Below, in pieces: positions 34,542-43,371 of a stretch of 64,000 bases of DNA. Numbering within the stretch: the first letter of the stretch is position 1; each line of letters opens with the position of its first letter. The position numbers and the translations under genes were made by a program. The DNA is taken from positions 1 to 64,000 of the forward strand of contig NZ_JAQBNR010000060.1 of NCBI RefSeq assembly GCF_028288465.1, in the 5' to 3' direction. The stretch comes from Ferruginibacter sp. Lineage in GTDB: Bacteria; Bacteroidota; Bacteroidia; Chitinophagales; Chitinophagaceae. Below the pieces are notes generated by a model. That model saw only the letters and a program-made list of their open reading frames with translations. It made no database searches and was not told the origin of the DNA.

Positions 34542-36062
34542 TTACTTTTTCTGTTTGGTATAGACCATTCCATCCATATTAAAAGCGCTGACTTCCCCGG
34601 CATCATTCAATGTAAAAGTCATCCATGATTTGCCGAACCACCACTGCGGATCTGGCTGGCAGAGAAATGTATTGTAATGCCAGTGGGTTAAATGCATATT
34701 AATATTGTTGGCAAACTTCAGCAACAGGGAATCGCGGTTATTTACAATTTCTGCATCGCCGTATAATTCATTGCTGTATTTACCAGCGTATGCTTTTATT
34801 GCAAGCGATGGAACTGTGCCCAAGACACGCTTTGCTTCGAATTCGCTTTCGGCCTTTTTTGCATCAGCATGCAGCCCTTTGTAAAGATTATAAAAGTCAG
34901 GGCTCCAGTCGTTTTTATCGTTGTTAAAAACCCAGTAATCCATTGCCTTATACATGAGGGCATGCCTGATTTCCGTGTGATCCATATTGCTGAAAAGATA
35001 TACGCCAAAATGCGCGTCATTGATAAGCCCGCAAATCGCCACTGCCCCATCCAGGCTACCAGTATGAAAGTTGACCATTTTACCCTGGTAATCTTCCTGG
35101 AACCAGCCGAGCCCGTAAGTAGTCCAGTGCGGTTTGGTAAGGCGGGCCGTTGGATAGAAATCATTATCTGAAAAGGAAGTTGGTGCAAACAAAGCTGCGT
35201 AAGTATCGGGTTTCAGCAAGGCTTTACCGTTCAATTTTGTGCTGTCTAATATAAACACCAGCCATTTACCAATATCATCCGCACTTGACCACACCCCACC
35301 GGCTGCATCAATACCTTTTGGTTCTTCAAATACAATCGGCCTTACAACAGAATCTCCTACCAGGTAATGCGGTTGTATATGGGATGGCTCCTGCAAACTG
35401 AGGCTATAATTTGGATAGGTATGCGTCATACCAATTGGTGTAAACAAACGTTCCCTGATAAAATCATCGTAGGTTTTTCCGGACACTTTATGGATTACTT
35501 CGCCAGCCACTACATACATGAGGTTTTGATAAATGAAAGAAGACCGCATGGAATAAGCAGGCTTCATGAGCCGCATTTTATTTATAATGGTATCAACCGG
35601 TGTGCCTGTAACCCACAGCCAGTCTGCATTACCGAGGCCTGCATTGTGCGAAAATAAATCCCGGATGGTTACTTCTGCATTGGCATAATTGTCATAGAGT
35701 TTGAAGGCGGGATATATTTCACTTACTTTATCCGTCCATTTTATTTTGCCTTCATCTACCAGCATGCCCATACAAACTGCCGTCATAGCCTTTGTGGTAG
35801 AAGCACAGATGGATAAAGTGGAAGTTGTAAATGGCTGCGGTTTACCAACCTCTGTAACGCCATAGGCTTTTTTAAAAACAACTTTACCATCCTTTACAAC
35901 AGCAATGGAAAGGCCAGGGGTTTTCCATAAGGCCATCGATTGCTGAATGTATTTATCAAAGCCGGCGGAAGGATCGCCATTCATTTTTATTGATTTTTTT
36001 TGAGCGGTCAGCTGCAGGCAAACGAGTGCCAGCAGTGTAAAGACAAACAGGAATTTTCTCAT
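34542..36062 (-). CDS. Exported beta-lactamase-like serine hydrolase (class C/esterase type)
   Basis: The 506-residue protein has a signal peptide (MRKFLFVFTLLALVCLQLTAQ). Its serine hydrolase domain carries SxxK (S88-T-T-K91), a YxN motif (Y178-Q-N180) and the C-terminal HTGSLDG triad region. A beta-rich domain of about 100 residues follows (DUF3471-like). Such proteins are D-aminopeptidases, esterases or peptidoglycan-active enzymes more often than antibiotic-destroying enzymes. It is 57 bp behind the aspartyl-protease-like lipoprotein gene and third in a likely operon with the deacylase, so a role in processing D-amino-acid compounds is plausible (inference). Confidence 0.9.
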   Translation of the reverse strand: MRKFLFVFTLLALVCLQLTAQKKSIKMNGDPSAGFDKYIQQSMALWKTPGLSIAVVKDGKVVFKKAYGVTEVGKPQPFTTSTLSICASTTKAMTAVCMGMLVDEGKIKWTDKVSEIYPAFKLYDNYANAEVTIRDLFSHNAGLGNADWLWVTGTPVDTIINKMRLMKPAYSMRSSFIYQNLMYVVAGEVIHKVSGKTYDDFIRERLFTPIGMTHTYPNYSLSLQEPSHIQPHYLVGDSVVRPIVFEEPKGIDAAGGVWSSADDIGKWLVFILDSTKLNGKALLKPDTYAALFAPTSFSDNDFYPTARLTKPHWTTYGLGWFQEDYQGKMVNFHTGSLDGAVAICGLINDAHFGVYLFSNMDHTEIRHALMYKAMDYWVFNNDKNDWSPDFYNLYKGLHADAKKAESEFEAKRVLGTVPSLAIKAYAGKYSNELYGDAEIVNNRDSLLLKFANNINMHLTHWHYNTFLCQPDPQWWFGKSWMTFTLNDAGEVSAFNMDGMVYTKQKK

Positions 36063-36119
36063 GAACGGTTGTTTTAAGCAATATAGCAGTTATAGACTGT
36101 AATTAGGAAGCGATTAAAC

Positions 36120-37040
36120 TTATCTTATTATCTCAGGTATCAACAGTTTTTTGTTTTTAAAATCCAGTATGATAAATTTAAAGCGTTTAAAAAACTGCAG
36201 GCCAACCAGGCTTTCTTCATTATTTTCCGCTGCCAATACCGAAGTTACAAACCTGTTATCACCAATTTTAATTGTATCAACTGTGGCGAATGCGGTTACA
36301 TGCTGACTGTCGGATGCGGTAGTCAATTTTGCATCACTTAAAACGTAGACGTTCTTTTTGCCAATAGCTTTATAGTCCTTAGGAGGAAGCATCATTCCCT
36401 GATTAAAACCTAAATCAATAGACATTCGCTTTGTGAGGCCATTTGAAAACTTAACATTTAACGTTACTGAGTTTTCCCGAAAAGCCGCCTGTAACGGTTC
36501 GCAACCGGCGGCGTCCGGCAGTGAATCAAAAGATGAAGTAAAGGTGAGTTCGTCTTTAGAAAAATTAATCTCCCAGATTCCCTTGTTCATCAGTTCGCTG
36601 CCTAATACACCATCGAAGTCCGAAGGGGTGGCTTCATCTTTCATTACATAAAACGGACATTGCTCAAATATAACATTGCCAAAAATCAAGGTATTGCAAA
36701 TACCTACCGGACCGGTCGCAGGTCGTCCGCTTGCAGTTTGCGTGTTAAAATGAAAGTCAGTTTTTGTTAACAGCGAAGGATGAGATTCAGTCACTGATTT
36801 CTTTATCCAGGACGGGGAAAAATTGTCAACTAATAAAACATGGCGCTTTTTCATTGGTCCCCAATAAGTGTTAACCAGGATACCTTGTTGCGCAGTTAAA
36901 AAGAGCGTAGAAAATTTGAAATTGCCTGGCTGGACTTGAATAGCTGAGTATGGGTTTCGGTTGCATGAACAAGCCATTGCCATTATTAATAGAATGCAAA
37001 AGCCAATCACCTGTATTTTTTGATTGTAATACTGCATCAA
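36120..37040 (-). CDS. Lipoprotein with degenerate two-lobed aspartyl protease fold
   Basis: The 306-residue protein has a hydrophobic start and a cysteine-rich lipobox (AMACSCNRN). Two retropepsin-like lobes can be seen. In the first, D72 sits in LLVDNFSPSWI with DGVLGSEL about 70 residues later. In the second, D209 sits in MSIDLGFNQG with SLVGLQFF and the strand FIILDFKNKKLLIPE near the end. Active aspartyl proteases have D-T/S-G in both lobes; here they read DNF and DLG. Both aspartates are kept but the first flap-proximal residues are lost, so activity is doubtful. It may be a binding protein. Confidence 0.6.
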   Translation of the reverse strand: MMQYYNQKIQVIGFCILLIMAMACSCNRNPYSAIQVQPGNFKFSTLFLTAQQGILVNTYWGPMKKRHVLLVDNFSPSWIKKSVTESHPSLLTKTDFHFNTQTASGRPATGPVGICNTLIFGNVIFEQCPFYVMKDEATPSDFDGVLGSELMNKGIWEINFSKDELTFTSSFDSLPDAAGCEPLQAAFRENSVTLNVKFSNGLTKRMSIDLGFNQGMMLPPKDYKAIGKKNVYVLSDAKLTTASDSQHVTAFATVDTIKIGDNRFVTSVLAAENNEESLVGLQFFKRFKFIILDFKNKKLLIPEIIR

Positions 37041-37124
37041 TGCCTGGTTTTACTTTTGCCTTATTTATATCCCTTACACAACGCCACGAATTGCCGTTAA
37101 AGCCTCCAGATATAATTATCAAAA

Positions 37125-38795
37125 CTATTTCTTGCTGTAACCCGGGCCCTTTACAAATTGACCTGGAGTGGCATTCGTTGGGTCTCCGTCTTTTAAAATC
37201 AATTTTCCGTTTACCAAAACGTCTATCATTCCGGTAGCGAATTGTTGCGGCTTATCATAGGTGGCCAGGTCATTTACTTTAGCCGGATCGAAGATGATGA
37301 TATCTGCATAATTGCCCACTTTCAGTTCGCCACGTTTTTTTATTTTTAATGTTTCAATGGGCAGCTTTGCCAGCTGGTAAATGGCTTGTTGTAAAGTGAG
37401 CACTTTTTCATCGCGGGAATAATGGCCCAATACTCTTGCAAAATTTCCATACGCTCTTGGATGCGGCTGCGATTTCAGGAACACGCCTTCGGGAGCATAG
37501 GAACCTTCATCAGATCCGAAGCTTACCCATGGCAATGCCACCTGCTTTTTTACATTATCTTCTGTCATTAAAAAATAAGCCACGCCTACCCGTGTGCTGT
37601 CGCTGATGATGAGGTCCATGGCAGTTGCTTCCGGAGACTTGCCCTGCAGCTTTGCCACTTCGGCCAATGTTTTTCCGGTATATTTTTTTAGCGAATCCTG
37701 TTTAAAGGAAAGCAGCAATACATGGTCTGCTCCACCGCACCCATAATACAAATTTTCCCAGCCGGCTGCGTTGGTGTTCATGGCTGCGGCCATTTGTTTT
37801 CTTATAGCAACATCATGCAGGCGCTCCCATAATTTGCCAAAGCCTCCGTCCTGCAAAGTAGGTGGAAAGGAAGATGTTAATCCGGTTGCACCCGCAAGGT
37901 AAGTGTACATGTCAGCGCTTATCTGCAAGCCGTTTGCTCTTGCATCGTTTACCATTTTAATCACGCTGTCCATTTTATTCCAGTTGTTTTTACCAGCCGC
38001 TTTCAGGTGATAAATATGTACGGGTATATTGGCTTCCTTACCAATGGTGATAATTTCGTTGACTGCTTCCACCAACCGGTTGCCTTCGCTGCGCATGTGG
38101 CTTGAATAAGTGCCGCCATACTTAGCCGCCTCTTTCGATAAGGCAATCAGTTCATCCGTTTTGGCAAAAAAGTCCGGCGGATAAATCAATGCATTGGTAA
38201 CGCCCAATGCTCCTTCTTCCATTGCCTGGCGAACCAGCATTTTCATACTGTCGAGCTGTTGTGCTGTGGGTGCAACATTGCCTTCTCCAATTATATTTTG
38301 TCTTACAGTGCCTGTTCCAACGAAAGAGGAAATGTTTACGGCAATCCCTTTTTTCTCCAGTGTGTTCATGTATTCTCCAAGCGTGTTCCAGCTTACAGTG
38401 TATTTAACATCCCCCTGCCCCTCCTGTGCCTGCCTTTTCATGGTTGCATTCAGCGGGGCAAAACTAGATTCGCCAAATACTTCCATCGTTACGCCCTGTT
38501 TTACATCGCTCAATGCACGGCTGTCCTGGAAAAGGGATTCCTCCGAATGCCCCATCATATTGCTGAAGCCCGGCGCTACTGCCATTCCTTTTGCATCTCT
38601 TTCTTCGCTGGCTTTGCTTTTACTTAAATCACCCATGGCCGCGATGGTATCGGCATTAACAGCAATATCGCCTTTATAGGGAGCCCCCCCATTGCCATCA
38701 TAGATCATGGCGTTGCGGATGATGGTGTCGTACTTCGTTGTATTGGTGCAGGCATGCAGAAAAGGAATCATTAATAACAGCAGGTATTTTTTCAT
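37125..38795 (-). CDS. N-acyl-D-amino-acid deacylase-like amidohydrolase lipoprotein
   Basis: The 556-residue protein begins with a lipoprotein signal (LLLMIPFLHACTNTTK). The beta-sandwich start YDTIIRNAMIYDGNGG and the amidohydrolase barrel follow D-aminoacylase. Recognisable parts are VKQGVTMEVFGES, YSSHMRSEG, VHIYHLKAAG and a late FGSDEGSYAPEG with the catalytic aspartate. The usual HxH metal pair after the first strand is replaced by SNMMGHSEES, so only one histidine remains. This matches a subgroup of the family rather than a random loss. It leads a three-gene minus-strand run with gaps of 84 and 57 bp. Confidence 0.88.
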   Translation of the reverse strand: MKKYLLLLMIPFLHACTNTTKYDTIIRNAMIYDGNGGAPYKGDIAVNADTIAAMGDLSKSKASEERDAKGMAVAPGFSNMMGHSEESLFQDSRALSDVKQGVTMEVFGESSFAPLNATMKRQAQEGQGDVKYTVSWNTLGEYMNTLEKKGIAVNISSFVGTGTVRQNIIGEGNVAPTAQQLDSMKMLVRQAMEEGALGVTNALIYPPDFFAKTDELIALSKEAAKYGGTYSSHMRSEGNRLVEAVNEIITIGKEANIPVHIYHLKAAGKNNWNKMDSVIKMVNDARANGLQISADMYTYLAGATGLTSSFPPTLQDGGFGKLWERLHDVAIRKQMAAAMNTNAAGWENLYYGCGGADHVLLLSFKQDSLKKYTGKTLAEVAKLQGKSPEATAMDLIISDSTRVGVAYFLMTEDNVKKQVALPWVSFGSDEGSYAPEGVFLKSQPHPRAYGNFARVLGHYSRDEKVLTLQQAIYQLAKLPIETLKIKKRGELKVGNYADIIIFDPAKVNDLATYDKPQQFATGMIDVLVNGKLILKDGDPTNATPGQFVKGPGYSKK

Positions 38796-39019
38796 GTACT
38801 TGTTTTGATGATTAAATATAAGTATTAGCGCTTAGATATAATATATGAAAACTGTCCATTATTGGAACAAGCTTTTACGCTGATGGGCAATCTGCTTCTT
38901 TCGACTGGTTGATTACAAGCGGGAGCGTAATTCACATCCTGCAGTCGTTTACTGGTATGCAATGTACCCCGTTAATAAACGGGCCCGGCCGGAGATCCTG
39001 CAGGTAAAGAATCAAGCTG

Positions 39020-39502
39020 TCATAACCACCTTCTGACATTTCTTTTATAGTCTTTATATTCCTCACCAAATTCAAGTTCCAGATATTTCTCTTCACGTTT
39101 GATTATGTATTCCTGAACAATGATAAAAAGTAACGGAAAGAGAATCAAATTCCACCAGTTTCCTATCAGGCAGGTAATTCCAAAGTACAAAATAGCGAGT
39201 CCTGTATACATTGGGTTTCTTGAAATTTTATAGATCCCGGTTATCTGGAGAGATGTAGCAGGCTTAATCAGCACCAGTGTGTTTTTTGTCAGAAAAAATT
39301 GCCTCAAACTTCTTACTAAAAAATACAAGGCGGCCATTAAAAAAAATACGCCTGTACCTTTTAATGCTGTAAGGTTAAACAATGCATTATTAATCGGAAT
39401 TATTTTTTGTATGCGTACAGCAGCTATAAAAGTTAAAACATACAATAATGGCGGTGGGATATAAACGCCCGGCCCTTTCAATTTATTCATTGTACTGTTC
39501 AT
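39020..39502 (-). CDS. Isoprenylcysteine methyltransferase-like (PEMT/ICMT family) membrane protein
   Basis: The 160-residue protein has about four membrane helices and the family motif at its C-terminal half: GIYKISRNPMYTG, then NWWNLILFP, the charged IIKREEKYLELEFGEEY, and KDYKRNVRRWL at the end. These are the cofactor and substrate contact elements of membrane methyltransferases of the ICMT/PEMT type. In bacteria the substrate is generally unknown. The start could also be the second Met at residue 5. It sits alone between the deacylase operon and the haloperoxidase gene. Confidence 0.85.
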   Translation of the reverse strand: MNSTMNKLKGPGVYIPPPLLYVLTFIAAVRIQKIIPINNALFNLTALKGTGVFFLMAALYFLVRSLRQFFLTKNTLVLIKPATSLQITGIYKISRNPMYTGLAILYFGITCLIGNWWNLILFPLLFIIVQEYIIKREEKYLELEFGEEYKDYKRNVRRWL

Positions 39503-39614
39503 AGTAAATGTATTTGCTTAAAGATACTGTATTGCAATGATGTTAACGTTGAGCCGTAGAAGACGCAGGCTTCAGGCTGAAGAGTTTTTACCCGCAACTG
39601 AAGCCGCCTATAAT

Positions 39615-39644
39615 AAAACGGCGGCCCAAACGGGCCGCCGTTTG
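39615..39644 (-). terminator. Strong rho-independent terminator after the haloperoxidase gene
   Basis: Arms ACGGCGGCCC and GGGCCGCCGT with a short loop are flanked by four A on the left and three T on the right. On the minus strand the stem is followed by UUUU and lies 18 bp past the haloperoxidase stop. Confidence 0.9.
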
Positions 39645-39661
39645 TTAAAAGCATAAAGATT

Positions 39662-41011
39662 TTAATTTTCCTTCAGATAATTTTCGAAAACATATTTACC
39701 AACTTTATAGCCCTGGTCAACGCCCTTTAGGCATGCATTGCGGAAATGATAACCCACATACACCCTTGACAAGGCATTTTCCATAGCCGATTGGGAAAAT
39801 CCTGTCAGCGTTCTCGTAACACCCGGCAGAGAACTGCTTGTTTGTGTATAGCTGATATTATCTGTGCCAAAATATTGCATCAGGATTGCTGCCCCCGCGC
39901 CACCATTTACAGCGTGATTGGAAGGATAATCCGGCACAGGAGGTGTGGGAGGTGCCAGCACATTCCACGTAGCATCACCCGTAGTATTGGCATTGCCATC
40001 TGTATCACCCAAATGTACCGCGGTAATTGGCCGCCAGAAGTTATAATAAAATTTGGCATTTAAACACGCGATATTTGCATCAGCTTCCGCCAGTTGAAGC
40101 AGTGCCAGTAGCCTAGCACTTTTCCAGGGATCCAGTTTGTACTTTTCAATCATTGCCCGGGCAATGCGGTTAAAGTGTAACGGGGCATTTTCAAGATAAA
40201 AAATAGCAATCTCTGTTTGATCTGCAGTTCTTGTACTGCCGGCAGCTGCACCTAAACTTTTTATGTCATTATAATCTGCAGTGTATTCAGCGCTGTTAAT
40301 TGCGTAAGGCGGAACGGGCCGGAACTGCGAGCCGCTTGTTAAGCAAAACGGTGTAATATTACCCCATCCCGGTACCGCAACAAACCCATTGAAGGGAGGG
40401 CCATCAAAAGGAGGCGTGGCCCTGTATTGACCAGGCAAGGTTCCCTCTATGTAAGGAAATTGTACAACATTAACTCCGTCATTCATACGCAAATTCAATA
40501 TTGCTTTTGCTGCAGCTTTCCCCAAACCAATGCCCCTTGTTTTTGAATCGCCATCGGTAACGGATGCAAGAGATGCTATTAGCAGGTTGTCTGCAAATGG
40601 CTGTTGCGGAGGTAACATGGCAGCTATTACATCGTGTGCTGCCTGGGCAACCGCTGCGTTTGCATCGGCATCCTTGTCTCTTGAATCCTTCAATGCATAG
40701 GTTTGATACCTTGGTACAATATTATTCAGTGCATCGTGTATAGCCACATTGATCATGGCGTAAATCCTGGCTTCAGGCATCGGTGGAAGTGGGCCGCTGC
40801 CGGTAAAAGGCGCCATATTAGCAATGGCCTGCGTACCTGCTTCGTTCCATTTTAAAACCATGGTTGAACTAATTGTTCCATAAGCATGGCCATCTGACCT
40901 GGCAGAAGTTTCACCTGCCAGTTTTTTTGAATTAAGTGCATTTTCAGGCTGCTTTTGGCATGACAGGAAAATAATGGCTGAAAGCAGCAGAAGATTTAAT
41001 AGCTTCTTCAT
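39662..41011 (-). CDS. Vanadium-dependent haloperoxidase / PAP2-family lipoprotein
   Basis: The 449-residue protein starts at MKKLLNLLLLSAIIFLSC, a clean lipoprotein signal; an ATG 13 codons upstream would put charged and polar residues before it. The vanadate/phosphate pocket is spread over three motifs near the C-terminus: YYNFWRPITA, PDYPSNHAVNGG and SRVYVGYHFRNACLKG. The last supplies the catalytic histidine. The all-helical core and length match bacterial vanadium haloperoxidase relatives (PF01569), which may be haloperoxidases or phosphatases. Sequence alone does not separate the two. It is transcribed alone, divergently from the LytS kinase. Confidence 0.88.
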   Translation of the reverse strand: MKKLLNLLLLSAIIFLSCQKQPENALNSKKLAGETSARSDGHAYGTISSTMVLKWNEAGTQAIANMAPFTGSGPLPPMPEARIYAMINVAIHDALNNIVPRYQTYALKDSRDKDADANAAVAQAAHDVIAAMLPPQQPFADNLLIASLASVTDGDSKTRGIGLGKAAAKAILNLRMNDGVNVVQFPYIEGTLPGQYRATPPFDGPPFNGFVAVPGWGNITPFCLTSGSQFRPVPPYAINSAEYTADYNDIKSLGAAAGSTRTADQTEIAIFYLENAPLHFNRIARAMIEKYKLDPWKSARLLALLQLAEADANIACLNAKFYYNFWRPITAVHLGDTDGNANTTGDATWNVLAPPTPPVPDYPSNHAVNGGAGAAILMQYFGTDNISYTQTSSSLPGVTRTLTGFSQSAMENALSRVYVGYHFRNACLKGVDQGYKVGKYVFENYLKEN

Positions 41012-41170
41012 GATGTAGTTTTTTAAATGTGAATGATTGAGATGATACAACGATGGCGGTTCTTCTATGGGAGCGAAAGCACAACAATTTTAGTTTGAAT
41101 AATTAATTTAAAAAAGCAAAAATGCCAGACAACGAAATTGGCCTATACACAACGGTACCATTGACGCTAA

Positions 41171-41200
41171 TGTCGTTTGTTGGCTAAAATTGTCGTTCAT
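41171..41200 (+). promoter_or_regulatory. Candidate LytTR operator (direct repeat)
   Basis: TGTCGTTTGT (41171-41180) and TGTCGTTCAT (41191-41200) are direct repeats with a 20-base period, ending 77 bp before the kinase start codon. LytTR regulators typically bind pairs of nine-base direct repeats with a period near 21. An overlapping GTTCAT/ATGAAC dyad (41195-41212) followed by a T-rich stretch could form a weak stem. Confidence 0.4.
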
Positions 41201-41277
41201 CTTTTAATGAACACTTTTTTACTGACTTCATTAAAATGTGGTTGAAATGTTCCTTCAAAAAAAAGTAACTTTCGGTT

Positions 41278-42402
41278 GTGAATGGAAAAAGCAATTTCAT
41301 CAAACGATTTATTTTTGAAAGCAAATTTTCGCTGCCCAGGCATATTGTCTTCTGGTTAGTGAGTTACATTTTTCTCGTAGGAATGGGTTCACAAGACTCG
41401 CCTTATAAAGAACTTTTCCGCACGGGACTTATTTATCTTCCGTTCAATATCCTGTATGCCTATGTAGTGATTTATTGTTTCGTGCCATGGTTTTTAATAA
41501 AAGAAAAATATGTTGCTTTTCTGCTGGCCTATTTAGCCTGGATGATGATAGGCGTTCTTATAAATTTCGGGATCAGGTATTTTATTCTTTTGCCTTTGCG
41601 GGTGCCGCCGGAAATGCTGGATAAAGTGAGGGCTGACTCCTCCCAGGTATTTCGCATTGCCGGCTTTTTGCTGATGAATATGATGGCGATGTTTGCATTG
41701 CCGATAAAGCTGTTTAAGCAATGGGTAATCAAGCAGGAAATGGCATCCCGCCTGGAAAAAGAAAAAATAAATGCAGAGTTGCAATTACTGAAAGCGCAAC
41801 TGCACCCGCATTTTTTATTCAACACACTAAATAACCTTTATTTGCTGGTACGTGAAAAATCAGAAAAAGCACCAAAGATGTTGCTACGTCTATCGGGCTT
41901 ATTAAGTTATGTTTTGTATGAATGCAAGGTGGATGAAGTACTGTTGTCAAAAGAAATCAGCGTGATGAAAGATTATGTTGCACTGGAACAGGAACGATAT
42001 GGAGACCGCCTGGATATTTCGTTGAATTTCTCAGGCGACATCGAAGGCAAGACGATTGTGCCACTCCTTTTTCAGCCTTTTATTGAAAATGCATTCAAGC
42101 ATGGAACATCGGAGCAATTGGGAAAAGTATGGATGAGCATCGATTTATCTGTTCAAAAAAATCAATTGTATTTTAAGCTTATCAATAGTTTTGATAATAA
42201 TAATAACGGTAGTCAGAAAGATGACCGCATCGGTATCAATAATGTCAGAAAACGGCTGGAGCTTCTTTATCCGAAGAAATTTGAATTACAGCATGGCACT
42301 GAGGAAGATGTTTATATCGTATCGATGAGCATTGAATTGCAAAGCTCGCCGCTGGCAAAAAATTTCATTGAAGAAAATAGTAGCATACTAAATCATGCAT
42401 AA
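41278..42402 (+). CDS. LytS/YehU-type sensor histidine kinase
   Basis: The 374-residue kinase has four membrane helices in the first 145 residues, a short coiled coil (about 152-172) and the His_kinase domain. Its phospho-acceptor is in LHPHFLFNTLNNL (H178). A HATPase domain has the N-box PFIENAFKHG and a G-box in RIGINNVRKRLELL. The start is GTG; the first in-frame ATG, codon 36, would remove the first helix. Its stop codon abuts the ATG of the LytTR regulator, so the pair is translationally coupled. The ligand is unknown. Confidence 0.92.
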   Translation: MNGKSNFIKRFIFESKFSLPRHIVFWLVSYIFLVGMGSQDSPYKELFRTGLIYLPFNILYAYVVIYCFVPWFLIKEKYVAFLLAYLAWMMIGVLINFGIRYFILLPLRVPPEMLDKVRADSSQVFRIAGFLLMNMMAMFALPIKLFKQWVIKQEMASRLEKEKINAELQLLKAQLHPHFLFNTLNNLYLLVREKSEKAPKMLLRLSGLLSYVLYECKVDEVLLSKEISVMKDYVALEQERYGDRLDISLNFSGDIEGKTIVPLLFQPFIENAFKHGTSEQLGKVWMSIDLSVQKNQLYFKLINSFDNNNNGSQKDDRIGINNVRKRLELLYPKKFELQHGTEEDVYIVSMSIELQSSPLAKNFIEENSSILNHA

Positions 42403-43122
42403 ATGAATATTCATTGTTTGATAGTAGATGATGAGCCGCTGGCGGTAAGGCTGGTAAGCTCTTATATTCAACAAGTGCCGGGGCTTGAAATCGCTGCTGC
42501 CTGCAACAGCGCCATTGATGCCTTCAAAATTTTACAGGAACAGAAGATAGACCTCATTTTTTTGGATATTAAAATGCCAAAGCTGATTGGCACAGATTTT
42601 CTGCGAAGCATTCCTAACCCTCCGAAAATAATTTTCATTACGGCATACCGTGATTATGCATTCGACGGTTATGAACTTGGTATAGTTGATTATCTTTTAA
42701 AACCTGTTTCTTTCGCACGCTTTATGAAAGCAGTTGCAAAAGCGGTCAAACTCATTTCTATTGATGGTAATTTGTCTTCTTCCAGCGTTGAGTACAAAGG
42801 CAACCAGGCTTCCTTTGTGTATTTCAAGATAGACAAAGAAATGTGTAAAGTGTTGCTGCATGAAATTCTTTTTATCGAGAGCAATAAGGAATATGTTAAA
42901 CTGTATCTCGAAAATGGCAAATCGCTTGTTGTGAAACAAAGCATCGGTTCGCTGGAGAAATTGCTTTCACCGCACCGGTTTCTGAGAGTGCATCGTTCAT
43001 TTATTGCTACGATTGAAAAAATATCATCGTTCAATTCAACGCATGTATCAATCAGCGATCATAAAATACCGATTGGACGATTGTATAAAAACCACGTGGA
43101 AGAAGTTTTGAGGGTTGGATAG
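42403..43122 (+). CDS. LytTR-family response regulator
   Basis: The 239-residue regulator has a receiver domain with acidic pocket VDDEP, phospho-acceptor D55 in IFLDIKMP, T in ITAYRDYA and K in YLLKPVSFARF. A LytTR DNA-binding domain runs from about 135 to the end (ILFIESNKEYVKLYLENGKS, then LRVHRSFIATIEKI). It is the partner of the LytS kinase immediately upstream with no gap. Targets may include its own promoter, given the direct repeat at 41171-41200 (inference). Confidence 0.95.
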   Translation: MNIHCLIVDDEPLAVRLVSSYIQQVPGLEIAAACNSAIDAFKILQEQKIDLIFLDIKMPKLIGTDFLRSIPNPPKIIFITAYRDYAFDGYELGIVDYLLKPVSFARFMKAVAKAVKLISIDGNLSSSSVEYKGNQASFVYFKIDKEMCKVLLHEILFIESNKEYVKLYLENGKSLVVKQSIGSLEKLLSPHRFLRVHRSFIATIEKISSFNSTHVSISDHKIPIGRLYKNHVEEVLRVG

Positions 43123-43200
43123 CCTAAACACACATTGCTCATTTTAAAAATCATTATCCATCCAGGCACCTGTTGTACCTGGATAACACAATGGCCCGGG

Positions 43201-43248
43201 GAAATTTCAAGCCTGGGGATTTTAGCCCCGGCTGCCTTAGGAAATTTC
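43201..43248. repeat. Twin palindromes flanking a GC hairpin
   Basis: The palindrome GAAATTTC occurs at 43201-43208 and again at 43241-43248, exactly 40 bp apart. Between them GGGG-ATTTTAG-CCCC can form a stem. The element lies between two converging genes (LytTR and DoxX), so a bidirectional transcription stop is possible, but U tracts are poor. Confidence 0.35.
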
Positions 43249-43371
43249 GAACCGGTTGAATGCATTTTTTTCGGAACCCATTCTTTTTCGTTCATAAAAT
43301 AATTTTATCAAAAACTGCCATTGCTTCGCAAATAGCGGTGCAGCCCTGTTTAAGTTTGTTCGTTCCTTCCT

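Noticed and set aside
41266..41273. TAACTTTC as a -7 box for the LytS kinase
   Set aside because: It lies so close to the GTG start that transcription would begin inside the gene; the match is also imperfect.
43059..43295. 78-codon minus-strand frame between the LytTR and DoxX genes
   Set aside because: It overlaps the end of the LytTR domain and shows no family pattern.
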